A stretch of 64,000 bases of DNA from Mycolicibacterium fallax (GTDB lineage Bacteria > Actinomycetota > Actinomycetes > Mycobacteriales > Mycobacteriaceae). The position numbers and the translations under genes are program-made. Location of the stretch: positions 62,001 to 126,000 of the forward strand of contig NZ_AP022603.1 in NCBI RefSeq assembly GCF_010726955.1, read 5' to 3'. The notes under the pieces are model-generated. The model made no database searches and had not been told where the DNA came from. It saw only the letters and a list, made by a program, of their open reading frames with translations. How positions within the stretch are numbered: the first letter of the stretch is position 1; each line of letters begins with the position of its first letter. Positions 54,844 to 63,151 of this stretch are shown here, in pieces.

Positions 54844-55304
54844 CCGATCTTCGCGACGCGCTGCTCGGCCGCGACGGAAATGCCAGGCGGGCGATCGAGT
54901 ACGCCGTCGTCACCAAGGCGGTGGTGGACGGCGCCAAGGAACCCGGGTTCGGTGCGGCGAGCTGGAATCCGCTGCGGGACATGATCGAGGTCGACGAGTT
55001 CGTCCGGGTCGGCAACTTCAAGGAGACGATGGACTGGGCCGGCTACGTCGGCTTCCTGACCGGCTGGGCGCCGGCCGCACAGTGGGACGCCACCTTCAAA
55101 AGGGTCACCGAGGTCGACGGCCGGGTCTTCCTCGAACTCGAGGAACGCAGCACGATCGGTGACCTGCACAGCGTGGTCAACTCGCTGTCGGTGTACGAGT
55201 TCAACGCCGCCGGCAAGATCACCCACATCGACGTCTACCTGCAGATGCCGTTGCCGCCGCCCGAACTGTTGGCCGGCTACCAGGATGTGGAGATCACCCG
55301 ATGA
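54840..55304 (+). CDS. SnoaL/NTF2-like protein, possible oxygenase small subunit
   Basis: A 154-aa NTF2-like protein. The conical fold is suggested by PLRDMIEVDEFVRVGNFKET, FLELEERSTIGDLHSVVNSL and ITHIDVYLQMPLPPPELL. Ring-hydroxylating dioxygenase beta subunits have the same fold, and the gene is coupled (GTGA) to the alpha subunit, so a structural role is possible. Alternatives are a cyclase or dehydratase acting on the product. Confidence 0.8.
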   Translation: MTDLRDALLGRDGNARRAIEYAVVTKAVVDGAKEPGFGAASWNPLRDMIEVDEFVRVGNFKETMDWAGYVGFLTGWAPAAQWDATFKRVTEVDGRVFLELEERSTIGDLHSVVNSLSVYEFNAAGKITHIDVYLQMPLPPPELLAGYQDVEITR

Positions 55305-56572
55305 CCGACGAGCCGGATTTCTTCACCGACAACGGGTTGCTCGCCGACCCCTACGACTATCTGGCCGGGTTGCGCCGAGATCACCCGCTGCGCCGGGAAC
55401 CGCACCACGACGTCGTGATGGTCACCGGCTACGACGAGGCCGTCGCAATCTACAACGACACCGAGGGGTTCTCGTCGTGCATCTCGGTGACCGGGCCGTT
55501 CCCCGGCTTCCCGGTGCCGCTGGACGCCGAGTCCGACATCCCGGCGCTGATCGCCGCGCACCGCGACGAGTTGCCGATGAGCGATCAGCTGCCCACCTTC
55601 GACCCGCCGTCGCACACCGCGCACCGCGCGCTGCTGTCGACCATGATCACCCCCAAGCGGCTCAAGGAGAACGAGGAGTTCATGTGGCGGCTGGCCGACC
55701 GGCAGTACGACCTCGCGCTGGCCGGTGATCGCTGCGAGTACATCGCCGACTACGGCAGCCCGTTCGCCATGCTGGTGATCGCCGATCTGCTCGGCGTGCC
55801 CGAGTCCGACCACCCGGAGTTCCACCGGGCCCTGTTGGAGGATGCCGCGGGCACCATCGGCAGCAGCGACGGTGACACCATGCACGCCAGCCCGCTGGAA
55901 TATCTGTACGGCAAGTTCAGCGGCTACATCGGTGACCGTCGGGCCCACCCGCGCGAGGATGTGCTGACCGGGGTGGCGGCCGCGAAGTTCCCCGACGGCC
56001 GCACCCCGCGGGTGATCGACGCGGTCCGGGTTGCGGCGAATCTCTTTGCCGCGGGCCAGGAAACCACGGTGCGGCTGCTCAGTGCGTCGGTGATGATGTT
56101 GGCCGAGGACCGCGAGCTGCAGGCCCGGCTGCGCGCCGATCGCGGCCTGATCCCCAGGTTCATCGAGGAGTGCCTGCGGCTGGAGAGCCCGGTGCGCGGG
56201 GATTTTCGGCTGGCCACCCGCGACGTCGAGGTCGGCGGCGTCACCGTGCCCGCGGGCAGCACCGTCATGCTGGTCAACGCGGCCGCCAACCGGGACCCGC
56301 GCCGCTTCGCCGACCCGGACACCTTCGATCTGGACCGGCCGAACGCACGTAACCACATCGCTTTTGGGCGCGGCGTGCACAGCTGCCCGGGCGCACCGTT
56401 GGCCCGGGTCGAGGGCAAGGTGAGCCTCAACAGGCTGTTCGACCGCACCGAGGAGTTCTGGATCGACGAGGACCGGCACGGCCCGGCCGATCAGCGGCGC
56501 TACCGCTACATCCCGACGTTCATCCTGCGTGGGCTGACCCGGCTGCACATTCGGTTCAGCCCGGCCCGATGA
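55301..56572 (+). CDS. Cytochrome P450
   Basis: A 423-aa P450. Haem loop FGRGVHSCPG with Cys362; I-helix AAGQETT at about 250-256; K-helix ExxR in EECLRL. ATG 55301 overlaps the SnoaL-like gene stop. No ferredoxin gene is directly beside it, so it depends on ferredoxins encoded elsewhere, for example 60267 or 31433. Its stop abuts the convergent TetR gene. Confidence 0.92.
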   Translation: MTDEPDFFTDNGLLADPYDYLAGLRRDHPLRREPHHDVVMVTGYDEAVAIYNDTEGFSSCISVTGPFPGFPVPLDAESDIPALIAAHRDELPMSDQLPTFDPPSHTAHRALLSTMITPKRLKENEEFMWRLADRQYDLALAGDRCEYIADYGSPFAMLVIADLLGVPESDHPEFHRALLEDAAGTIGSSDGDTMHASPLEYLYGKFSGYIGDRRAHPREDVLTGVAAAKFPDGRTPRVIDAVRVAANLFAAGQETTVRLLSASVMMLAEDRELQARLRADRGLIPRFIEECLRLESPVRGDFRLATRDVEVGGVTVPAGSTVMLVNAAANRDPRRFADPDTFDLDRPNARNHIAFGRGVHSCPGAPLARVEGKVSLNRLFDRTEEFWIDEDRHGPADQRRYRYIPTFILRGLTRLHIRFSPAR

Positions 56573-57196
56573 TCAACTGGGCTGGGCGGCCTCGGGGTCG
56601 GCGGGCTCGACGTGCGACATCACCATCTCCAGGTAGGGGCGGTAGAGGTTCTCGGAGTCGATGTGACTGCCCAGGGTGATGCCCTCGTAGGTGGCGATCA
56701 GCACCTTGGCCAGCAACTGCGACGGCACCCGCAGCCGGGCGCCGATCTTGACCAGATGGGCGTCGATGTAATCGGCCAGCGACTGCGCGGTGGCCTGGCG
56801 CTGGGCGGCAACCCGCTCGCGGACCTCGGGATTGCGCAGCAGGAACAGGGTGAACTCGTACCCCAACGCCGCCCGGTGCGGCTCAGCGATGGTGAGCATC
56901 CGCCACCGGTCGGCCAGCTGGTCGGAGTCGAAATCCCCGACGGTCCGGAACGAATCGACGATGTCGTTGAAGCCGTCCAGGAAGCGTTGCAGCTGGCGCT
57001 CCATCACCGCCAGGAACAACTCCTCCTTGGTGCCGAAATGCGAGTAGATGGCGCCTCGGGTGTAGCCGGCGGACTCGGCGATGACCTCCAGGGCGGCCGC
57101 CCCGAAACCCTGCCGCGCCACCACTTCCTCGGCCGCGTCGAGCAACAGGTTGCGGGTGTGCTCGACGCGCCGCTGCCGTGTCCAACGTTCCACCAC
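56573..57196 (-). CDS. TetR-family transcriptional regulator
   Basis: A 207-aa TetR repressor. The helix-turn-helix is near residues 35-65 (ALEVIAESAGYTRGAIYSHF, then GTKEELFLAVMERQ). It ends immediately against the P450 gene, and is divergent from the SnoaL-like gene at 57278. It is a candidate regulator of the Rieske-P450 operon or of the divergent SnoaL-SDR pair. GTG 57196 or the next GTG at 57193 is the start. Confidence 0.88.
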   Translation of the reverse strand: MVERWTRQRRVEHTRNLLLDAAEEVVARQGFGAAALEVIAESAGYTRGAIYSHFGTKEELFLAVMERQLQRFLDGFNDIVDSFRTVGDFDSDQLADRWRMLTIAEPHRAALGYEFTLFLLRNPEVRERVAAQRQATAQSLADYIDAHLVKIGARLRVPSQLLAKVLIATYEGITLGSHIDSENLYRPYLEMVMSHVEPADPEAAQPS

Positions 57197-57277
57197 AACT
57201 ACATCTTTGCAGGCCGCCGGCCGTCGTCGGCCCGCATGTCACCGGTTGGTTCGCCAACCCCCACCGAAAGGAAACCG

Positions 57278-57799
57278 ATGGACCTCGTTGAGCGGATCGC
57301 CAAGCACCGCCGGATGGCGGAGAGCTACCGCGACAAATACGTGCTGCAGAAGGTCGCCGACGGCGAGCGTTACGACGAGTGGGAATTCGCCGACGACGCG
57401 GTCTACACCTCGCCCTACTTCGTCGCCGGCCAGGAACTGGTCCTCAAGGACGTGGCGACCTCGTTCGATGTGGCGGCGACCGTGGAGGCCAAGGCGTACT
57501 CGGTGGTGTTCCCGGACTGGAAGCCGGTGGACTACCGGGTCTGGCCGGCCGAGAACGGATTCGTCATGCGGTACCGGTGGGAGGGCACCACCACCGACGG
57601 GGAGACGATGGGGTTCTATTCCATCAGTTTCGTCGACACCAACGAGGACGCCCAGATCACCCACTGGTCGACCTACGTCAACGACGAGGAGTACGGGCCG
57701 TTCCTGGAGCGCGCGATCGGGGCGCGCGGACCGTTCCACGGCGACGAGTACATGCAGGCGCTGGCCCGGCACTTCGAGAAGCACGGGCTCAGTGTCTGA
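57278..57799 (+). CDS. SnoaL/NTF2-like protein
   Basis: A 173-aa NTF2-like protein. It starts MDLVERIAKHRRMAESYRDK and carries EFADDAVYTSPYFVAG, EGTTTDGETMGFYSISFVD and THWSTYVNDEEYGPFLERAI. Likely a small isomerase, cyclase or binding protein in the catabolic route. ATG 57278 has GAAAGGA upstream. It overlaps the SDR gene by 8 bases. Confidence 0.82.
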   Translation: MDLVERIAKHRRMAESYRDKYVLQKVADGERYDEWEFADDAVYTSPYFVAGQELVLKDVATSFDVAATVEAKAYSVVFPDWKPVDYRVWPAENGFVMRYRWEGTTTDGETMGFYSISFVDTNEDAQITHWSTYVNDEEYGPFLERAIGARGPFHGDEYMQALARHFEKHGLSV

Positions 57800-58559
57800 C
57801 CGGGTGGCCCTCGGGTCTGGCCGGGTGGCGGTCGTCACCGGCGGCGGGTCGGGGATGGGGGAGGCCAGTGCCCTGGAGTTGGCCCGCCGCGGCGACAGGG
57901 TCGCGGTGCTCGACGTCGATGAGGCCGCGGCGCGCCGGGTGGCCGAGGCGATCAACCTCGCCGGCGGGACGGCGATCGCGGTGCGCGCCGACGTGGCCGA
58001 CCGCTCGTCGGTCGACGCCGGCTACCGCCGGGTGCGTGCCGAACTGGGGCCGATCGAGATCCTGGTGACCAGCGCGGGCAAGGTGGGCTTCGGCAAGTTC
58101 ACCGACATCAGCGTCGAGGACTGGCACCGGATCGTCGACATCAACCTCAACGGCACCTTCCACTGCTGTCAGCTGGCACTGCCCGACATGCTGGCCGGGC
58201 GGTGGGGCCGGATCGTGATGATCTCCTCCTCGAGTGCCCAGCGCGGCGCGCCCTACATGGCGCACTACGCCGCGGCCAAGGGGGCGGTGATCACCCTGAC
58301 CCGATCGCTGGCCAACGAGTACGCCGCGAAGGGCATCACCGTCAACAACATTCCGCCGTCGAGCATCGACACCCCGATGACCCGCCAGTCGCAGGCCGAC
58401 GGGAAGCTCGGCTCGTCGGAGGAGTTGGCGAAACGGATCCCGATGGGACACCTGGGCACCGGCGAGGACATCGCCGCGGCGGTGGCCTACTTCTGTTCGG
58501 AAGAGGCCGGTTTCGTCACCGGCCAGGTCCTCGGCGTCAACGGCGGCGCGGTGATCTGA
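57792..58559 (+). CDS. SDR-family oxidoreductase
   Basis: A 255-aa short-chain dehydrogenase. It has VTGGGSGMGEASALELA, LDVDEAA, the catalytic Ser in MISSSSAQRG, Tyr-x3-Lys in AHYAAAKGAVI and the ending GFVTGQVLGVNGGAVI. The expected NNAG motif reads TSAGK. GTG 57792 gives the product VSDRVALGSG and overlaps the SnoaL-like gene. Followed after 8 bases by the tandem repeat array. Confidence 0.89.
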   Translation: MSDRVALGSGRVAVVTGGGSGMGEASALELARRGDRVAVLDVDEAAARRVAEAINLAGGTAIAVRADVADRSSVDAGYRRVRAELGPIEILVTSAGKVGFGKFTDISVEDWHRIVDINLNGTFHCCQLALPDMLAGRWGRIVMISSSSAQRGAPYMAHYAAAKGAVITLTRSLANEYAAKGITVNNIPPSSIDTPMTRQSQADGKLGSSEELAKRIPMGHLGTGEDIAAAVAYFCSEEAGFVTGQVLGVNGGAVI

Positions 58560-58567
58560 GCAAAAAC

Positions 58568-58871
58568 CCAGGGTGTGGGGCTGGCCCGGGTGCCCTACTT
58601 CCAGTCGATGACCGCGGTGTTTTTCCCGGGCCAGGGTGTGGGGCTGGCCCGGTGCCCTACTTCCAGTCGATGACCGCGGTGTTTTCACCGGGCCAGGGTG
58701 TGGGGCTGGCCCGGGTGCCCTACTTCCAGTCGATGACCGCGGTGTTTTCACCGGGCCAGGGTGTGGGGCTGGCCCGGGTGCCCTACTTCCAGTCGATGAC
58801 CGCGGTGTTTTCACCGGGCCAGGGTGTGGGGCTGGCCCGGGTGCCCTACTTCCAGTCGATGACCGCGGTGT
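58568..58871. repeat. Five-copy 62/63-base tandem repeat (VNTR-like)
   Basis: Copies start at 58568, 58631, 58693, 58756 and 58819, giving periods of 63, 62, 63 and 63 bases. Each begins CCAGGGTGTGGGGCTGGCCC. The unit contains the last codons and stop of the downstream P450 gene (minus strand, ending IDWK) plus its 3' flank; the fifth copy is the real gene end. Copy 1 ends with TTTTTCCCGGG, the others with TTTTCACCGGG; copies 3 and 4 look identical. This fills the gap between two convergent genes and may multiply a terminator. Confidence 0.9.
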
Positions 58872-60207
58872 CCTTCCGCTCGGTGATCGGCCGGGCCAGT
58901 TCCTGCTCGTCGCAGATGCGCTGCAGGTTGGCCAGTGTTTCCTCCAGACCGGGGCCCATTCGCTTGCCGGGGGTGAAGGTGGCCGGCAGGTTCCGCATGC
59001 CCTGGATGACGCCGATGGTGTCGTAGTGCACCGCGCCGGCGGGGTCGCACTGGTAGTCCGGCATCCGGTCGAGCACCGCCATCAGCATCGACTTGAACAC
59101 CGTGCGGGCCACGTTCGAGCCGGCGCAGCGATGCACGCCGAGCCCGAAGCTGAAGTGCCGGTTGCCCTTTCGATCCAACACGATGTCATTCGGGTTCTCG
59201 AACACCTGCGGGTCGCGGTTGGCCATCGCCCAGGACAGCCACAGCCGCTCACCCTCCTTGAACTGGGTGCCCTCGAACTCGGTGTCGGCGGCGAAGGTGC
59301 GGCCGTCCCCGGGGGCGGGGGTGAAGAACCGCAGGAACTCCTCGGTGGCCGGAGCCAGCAGCGTGTCGCGCTCCTCGGTCAGCCGCTTGCGCTCCTCGGG
59401 ATGCTCGCCCAGCCACTCCAGGGCGTGCGCGGTCAACGCGGTGGTGGTGTCGAAGCCGCCACCGATCACCAGGCCCAGGTTGCCCAGGATCTCGATCTCG
59501 GGGGCCGGCTTGCCGTCGATCTCGGCGTGCACCAGGGCACTGACCAGCCCGGGCCGGGGAGTCTCCTTGACCTCCACCATCGCCTTGATGATGTCCAGGC
59601 CCATCTCGCGGTGCATCTCGTTGATCCGCTCGCGGTCCGGGGAGTCCTCCGGGGTGTAGACCGAGGCGTGCGTCGGCTCGCTGTAGACCTTCCACTTGTT
59701 CAGCTCGACGCCCATCATCGCCAGCGTCAGCACCGCAGGCACGACATTGGCCAGGTCCTCGACGAAGTCGATCTGACCGGTCTCGATCTTCTCGTCGATG
59801 GCCGCCCGGGTGATCTCGTCGACGAACGGCACCCAGCGCTTGATCGCCGCCGGCGACAGGTACGGGTTCATCACCCCGCGGTAGTTGCTGTGCTCGGGCT
59901 CGTCCATCTCCAGGATCCCGCCGCGCACATAGGAGGCGCGGCTGGCAACCGGAATGCTGATGCCCTGATACCCGGTCCCGGTGCCGGAGACGTCGTGATC
60001 GTTGGACACCACCGGGCAGCGGGCCAGCTCGAAGACCTCCTTGCTGCCGGCGGCCACCCAGTGGCCGCCGTAGGTCTCCGTCCACGCCATCGGGCACTTG
60101 GCGTGCATCTCCTCGGTGATCGTCTCGAACTGCAACCGGTACTCCGGGCTGTGCCGATCGAAGTGATACGGGGTGGGCTTGTCGACGCTGACATCGTCGA
60201 TACTCAC
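58846..60207 (-). CDS. Cytochrome P450
   Basis: A 453-aa P450. Haem loop FGLGVHRCAG with Cys361; I-helix GGGFDTTT (about 249-256) with an Asp-Thr pair; K-helix EEFLRF near residue 290. The rest resembles linalool/terpene-type mycobacterial P450s with HSNYRGVMNPYLSP and NRDPQVFENPND. GTG 60207 has AGGAGA 8 bases upstream; an ATG at 60270 in the same frame would overlap the ferredoxin gene. Downstream partner in an SDR-ferredoxin-P450 operon; its 3' end seeds the tandem repeat. Confidence 0.91.
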   Translation of the reverse strand: MSIDDVSVDKPTPYHFDRHSPEYRLQFETITEEMHAKCPMAWTETYGGHWVAAGSKEVFELARCPVVSNDHDVSGTGTGYQGISIPVASRASYVRGGILEMDEPEHSNYRGVMNPYLSPAAIKRWVPFVDEITRAAIDEKIETGQIDFVEDLANVVPAVLTLAMMGVELNKWKVYSEPTHASVYTPEDSPDRERINEMHREMGLDIIKAMVEVKETPRPGLVSALVHAEIDGKPAPEIEILGNLGLVIGGGFDTTTALTAHALEWLGEHPEERKRLTEERDTLLAPATEEFLRFFTPAPGDGRTFAADTEFEGTQFKEGERLWLSWAMANRDPQVFENPNDIVLDRKGNRHFSFGLGVHRCAGSNVARTVFKSMLMAVLDRMPDYQCDPAGAVHYDTIGVIQGMRNLPATFTPGKRMGPGLEETLANLQRICDEQELARPITERKDTAVIDWK

Positions 60208-60266
60208 GGCGTTGTCTCCTTGTTGTGCTGAACGATCCGACGGCCCGATCTGCGGGCCGGTCGGCG

Positions 60267-60458
60267 TCATTCGATGTTGATCGCTTGCTCGGGGCAGGAC
60301 TGGGCGGCCTCGCGCACCGCGTCCTGCTGATCCTCGGGAACGATTTCGTTGACGGCCGTGGAATGACCGTCGACGTCATCGAGGACAAATGAGTCGGGGG
60401 CGATCATCGCGCACAGGGTGTGGCCCTGGCACTTGTCGCGGTCCACCCATACCTTCAT
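60267..60458 (-). CDS. Small [3Fe-4S]-type ferredoxin, P450 partner
   Basis: A 63-aa ferredoxin. Ligands Cys10 and Cys16 (KCQGHTLC) and Cys55 (SCPEQAINIE). It is 59 bases before the P450 gene and is its likely electron donor. ATG 60458. Confidence 0.9.
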   Translation of the reverse strand: MKVWVDRDKCQGHTLCAMIAPDSFVLDDVDGHSTAVNEIVPEDQQDAVREAAQSCPEQAINIE

Positions 60459-60473
60459 GTGTGCATCCTTATC

Positions 60474-60509
60474 GCCGAATCATGCTGTGGTGCCGAATTA
60501 TGCTGCGGT
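60474..60509. repeat. Two 18-base direct repeats
   Basis: GCCGAATCATGCTGTGGT (60474-60491) is followed directly by GCCGAATTATGCTGCGGT (60492-60509), differing at two bases. They lie in the 67-base gap between the SDR and ferredoxin genes. No function is evident; a duplicated protein-binding site is possible. Confidence 0.55.
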
Positions 60510-60525
60510 GCAGCGGGTTTGTGGA

Positions 60526-61386
60526 TCAGACGTGGTAGTCGTACCACTTCAGGTAGCCGCCTGCGTCGACGCGCAGCTGCATGCCGGTGACGAAGCGGGA
60601 CTCATCGGAGGCCAGCCACAGCACGGCGTTGCTGATGTCCTCGGGGTCGACGTAGGGCACCCGCATGGCCTGCTGGACGGCGAAGACCGGCTCGGCGTCG
60701 GCGCGGGTCGGGTTCTCCAGATCCGGGCGGAACGACTTGTACATCGGCGGGCTCTGCAGCATGTCGGTGTTGCAGTTGGTCGGGTGCACCACGTTGGCGC
60801 GGATCCCGCGCACGGCCAGCTCGGTGGCCAGGTAGTGCACGTACTCGGAGATCATCCGCTTGGACACCATGTAGCCCATGCCGCCCGGGTCGCCGCCGGG
60901 GTTCGGCTTGTTGTGCGCGTCCATCAGCGCGGCCGCGGACGCGGTGGCGATGATCGACGCGCCCTCGTTGAGATGGGGGAGCGCGACCTGGATGGCATTG
61001 ATGGTGCCGATCAGGTTGGTGTTGATCCCGTCGGTCCAGGCCTGCATCGCCGGTGCACCCTTCATGGCGGCGACGCCGGCCTGGGCCACCACGATGTCGA
61101 GCTTGCCGAACTGCGCCAGGCCTGCCTCCAGGGCGGCCTGGAGCTGGGCGGCCTCGCGGACGTCGGCCTTCACCGCGACGATGCCGCGACCGGTCTTCTC
61201 CACCAGCTTGGCGGTCTCATCGAGATCCTCCTGGCTGGCCATCGGGTAGCCGATGGTGTCGATGTTCTCGCAGATGTCGACGGCGATGATGTCGGCGCCC
61301 TCTTCGGCCAGCCGCAATGCGTGACTGCGGCCCTGGCCGCGGCCCGCGCCGGTGATGAATGCGACCTTGCCCTGAACGCGTCCCAC
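60526..61386 (-). CDS. Mycofactocin-type SDR oxidoreductase
   Basis: A 286-aa short-chain dehydrogenase. It begins GKVAFITGAGRGQGRSHALR, then LAEEGADIIAVDICENI with the extended insertion between the first strands and AAALMDAHNKPNPGGDPGGM with catalytic Tyr-x3-Lys in GYMVSKRM. This pattern matches the SDR subfamily whose NAD is held tightly and regenerated by the redox cofactor mycofactocin. It would oxidise an alcohol. First gene of an operon with ferredoxin and P450, 55 bases after a near-perfect island operator. Confidence 0.88.
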   Translation of the reverse strand: MGRVQGKVAFITGAGRGQGRSHALRLAEEGADIIAVDICENIDTIGYPMASQEDLDETAKLVEKTGRGIVAVKADVREAAQLQAALEAGLAQFGKLDIVVAQAGVAAMKGAPAMQAWTDGINTNLIGTINAIQVALPHLNEGASIIATASAAALMDAHNKPNPGGDPGGMGYMVSKRMISEYVHYLATELAVRGIRANVVHPTNCNTDMLQSPPMYKSFRPDLENPTRADAEPVFAVQQAMRVPYVDPEDISNAVLWLASDESRFVTGMQLRVDAGGYLKWYDYHV

Positions 61387-61441
61387 GGTCTTCCTTTCGC
61401 CCGGGCCCAGCGGCCCGGTCAGAATGTCGATTTTCGATTAT

Positions 61442-61456
61442 GAGAATCCTACTCTC
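61442..61456 (-). promoter_or_regulatory. Island operator, near-perfect copy
   Basis: GAGAAT-CCT-ACTCTC, 11 of 12 fixed bases, with TAT before it as in the 25238 copy. Lies before the SDR-ferredoxin-P450 operon (start 61386). Confidence 0.65.
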
Positions 61457-61609
61457 GCGGCGCAACGTGACACAAGGTTTGTGGACTGACAGTCTTGTAA
61501 TGCGCGTTTTCCCATCGCGGACGGCAGGGTGGGCTATCTTGGCAATCCCCGGGACGCCTCGCTCCCGGGCTGGCGTTCTCGACATCGGGCTGTAGGATTC
61601 GCGACGAAT

Positions 61610-61615
61610 GAGAAT
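61610..61615 (+). promoter_or_regulatory. Half-site of island operator
   Basis: GAGAAT preceded by AT and followed by GAC; the right half (GTGTCC) does not match. It is 31 bases before the aldehyde dehydrogenase start at 61646, so may be a weak site for that gene. Confidence 0.25.
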
Positions 61616-61645
61616 GACGTGTCCATAGCCAACCCAGGAGACTCG

Positions 61646-63148
61646 ATGGCATCCCCAGACGCAGTCGCAACGACCGGCGGCGCGACCGCAACCGATGACC
61701 GGCGGCCCGCGCGGCGCCTGCTGATCGACGGAAAGCTCGTCGAAGCGCAGGGCGGCGCGACCTACGCCAGCCTCAACCCGGCCACCGGCGAGGTGCTCGC
61801 GCACGCCCCGGACGCGACCGTCGCCGACGCCGAGGCGGCCATCGCGGCGGCCCGCACGGCCTTCGACACCACCGACTGGTCCACCAACACCGAGCTGCGG
61901 GTGCGCTGCCTGGAGCAGTTGCACGCCGCGCTGGTGGCCCATCGCGACGAGATGGGCCAGCTGACCACCGACGAGGTCGGCGCCACCCCGGCGCTGCTGG
62001 CCGGCGCCCAGTACGACCAGCCCGTCGCCATCGTCAAGTACTACGCGGACCTGCTGCGGGACTACCCGATGACCGAGGACCTCGGCAACATCGAGAGCCG
62101 CGGAATGCAGCACCACCGCTGGGTGGAGAAGGAGGCCGCCGGCGTGGTGGCGGCCATCATCGCCTACAACTACCCCAACCAGCTGGCGCTGGCCAAGCTC
62201 GCCCCGGCGCTGGCCGCCGGCTGCACGGTGGTGCTCAAGGCCGCCCCGGACACCCCGCTGATCACCCTGGCGCTCGGCGAGCTGATCGCCAACCACACCG
62301 ACATCCCGGCCGGGGTGGTCAACGTGATCTCCGGCGTCGAACCGGCCGTCGGTGCGGCGCTGACCGTCAGCCCGGACGTCGACATGGTGACCTTCACCGG
62401 CTCGACCCCGACCGGGCGGGCCATCATGGCCGCGGCCAGCGAGACGCTGAAGAAGGTGTTCCTGGAACTCGGCGGCAAGTCCGCGGCGATCATCCTCGAT
62501 GACGCCGAGCTCAACATGGCCACCATCTTCGCGGCGTTCTCGATGGTCACCCACGCCGGCCAGGGCTGCGCGCTGACCTCGCGGCTCCTGGTGCCGCGCT
62601 CGCGGCGCGACGAGATCGTCGAGATGATCAAGACGCACTTTAGCCACGTCCGCTACGGCGATCCCAACGAGCCGACCACCTACATGGGCCCGCTGATCAG
62701 CGAGAAGCAGCGCGACAAGGTCGATGCCATGGTGCAGCGCGCGGTCGCCGCCGGCGCCACCCTGGTCACCGGCGGGCAGAAGCAGGGACCCGGGTTCTTC
62801 TACACCCCGACCCTGCTGGCCGACGTCGACCCGGACTCCGAGATCGCCCAGGAGGAGGTGTTCGGCCCGGTGCTGGCGGTCATCGCCTACGACGACGATG
62901 ACGACGCGGTGCGCATCGCCAACAACTCCATCTACGGACTGTCCGGGGCGGTGTTCGGCGATCAGGACCGCGCGCTGGCGCTGGCCCGCCGGATCCGCAC
63001 CGGAACCTTCAGCATCAACGGCGGCAACTACTTCAGCCCGGACGCACCGTTCGGCGGGTTCAAGCAGTCCGGCATCGGCCGGGAGATGGGTTCGGCCGGG
63101 CTGGAAGAATTCCTGGAGTCCAAGACCTTCGCAACGGTGGTGGGGTAG
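61646..63148 (+). CDS. Aldehyde dehydrogenase
   Basis: A 500-aa aldehyde dehydrogenase. It has YNYPNQLALAKLAPALAAG, KAAPDTPLITLALGE, FTGSTPTGRAIM, catalytic Glu in LELGGKSAAI, catalytic Cys in HAGQGCALTSR, and EEVFGPVLAVIAYDDDDDA. ATG 61646 has CAGGAGA upstream; an earlier in-frame start (61529) gives an unlike, Arg-rich extension. Followed after 3 bases by a CoA transferase, so its acid product may be activated next. Confidence 0.9.
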   Translation: MASPDAVATTGGATATDDRRPARRLLIDGKLVEAQGGATYASLNPATGEVLAHAPDATVADAEAAIAAARTAFDTTDWSTNTELRVRCLEQLHAALVAHRDEMGQLTTDEVGATPALLAGAQYDQPVAIVKYYADLLRDYPMTEDLGNIESRGMQHHRWVEKEAAGVVAAIIAYNYPNQLALAKLAPALAAGCTVVLKAAPDTPLITLALGELIANHTDIPAGVVNVISGVEPAVGAALTVSPDVDMVTFTGSTPTGRAIMAAASETLKKVFLELGGKSAAIILDDAELNMATIFAAFSMVTHAGQGCALTSRLLVPRSRRDEIVEMIKTHFSHVRYGDPNEPTTYMGPLISEKQRDKVDAMVQRAVAAGATLVTGGQKQGPGFFYTPTLLADVDPDSEIAQEEVFGPVLAVIAYDDDDDAVRIANNSIYGLSGAVFGDQDRALALARRIRTGTFSINGGNYFSPDAPFGGFKQSGIGREMGSAGLEEFLESKTFATVVG

Positions 63149-63151
63149 CCG

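Noticed and set aside
58568..58871. CRISPR array
   Set aside because: The units are contiguous 62/63-base repeats with no unique spacers and no cas genes, and derive from the end of a P450 gene.
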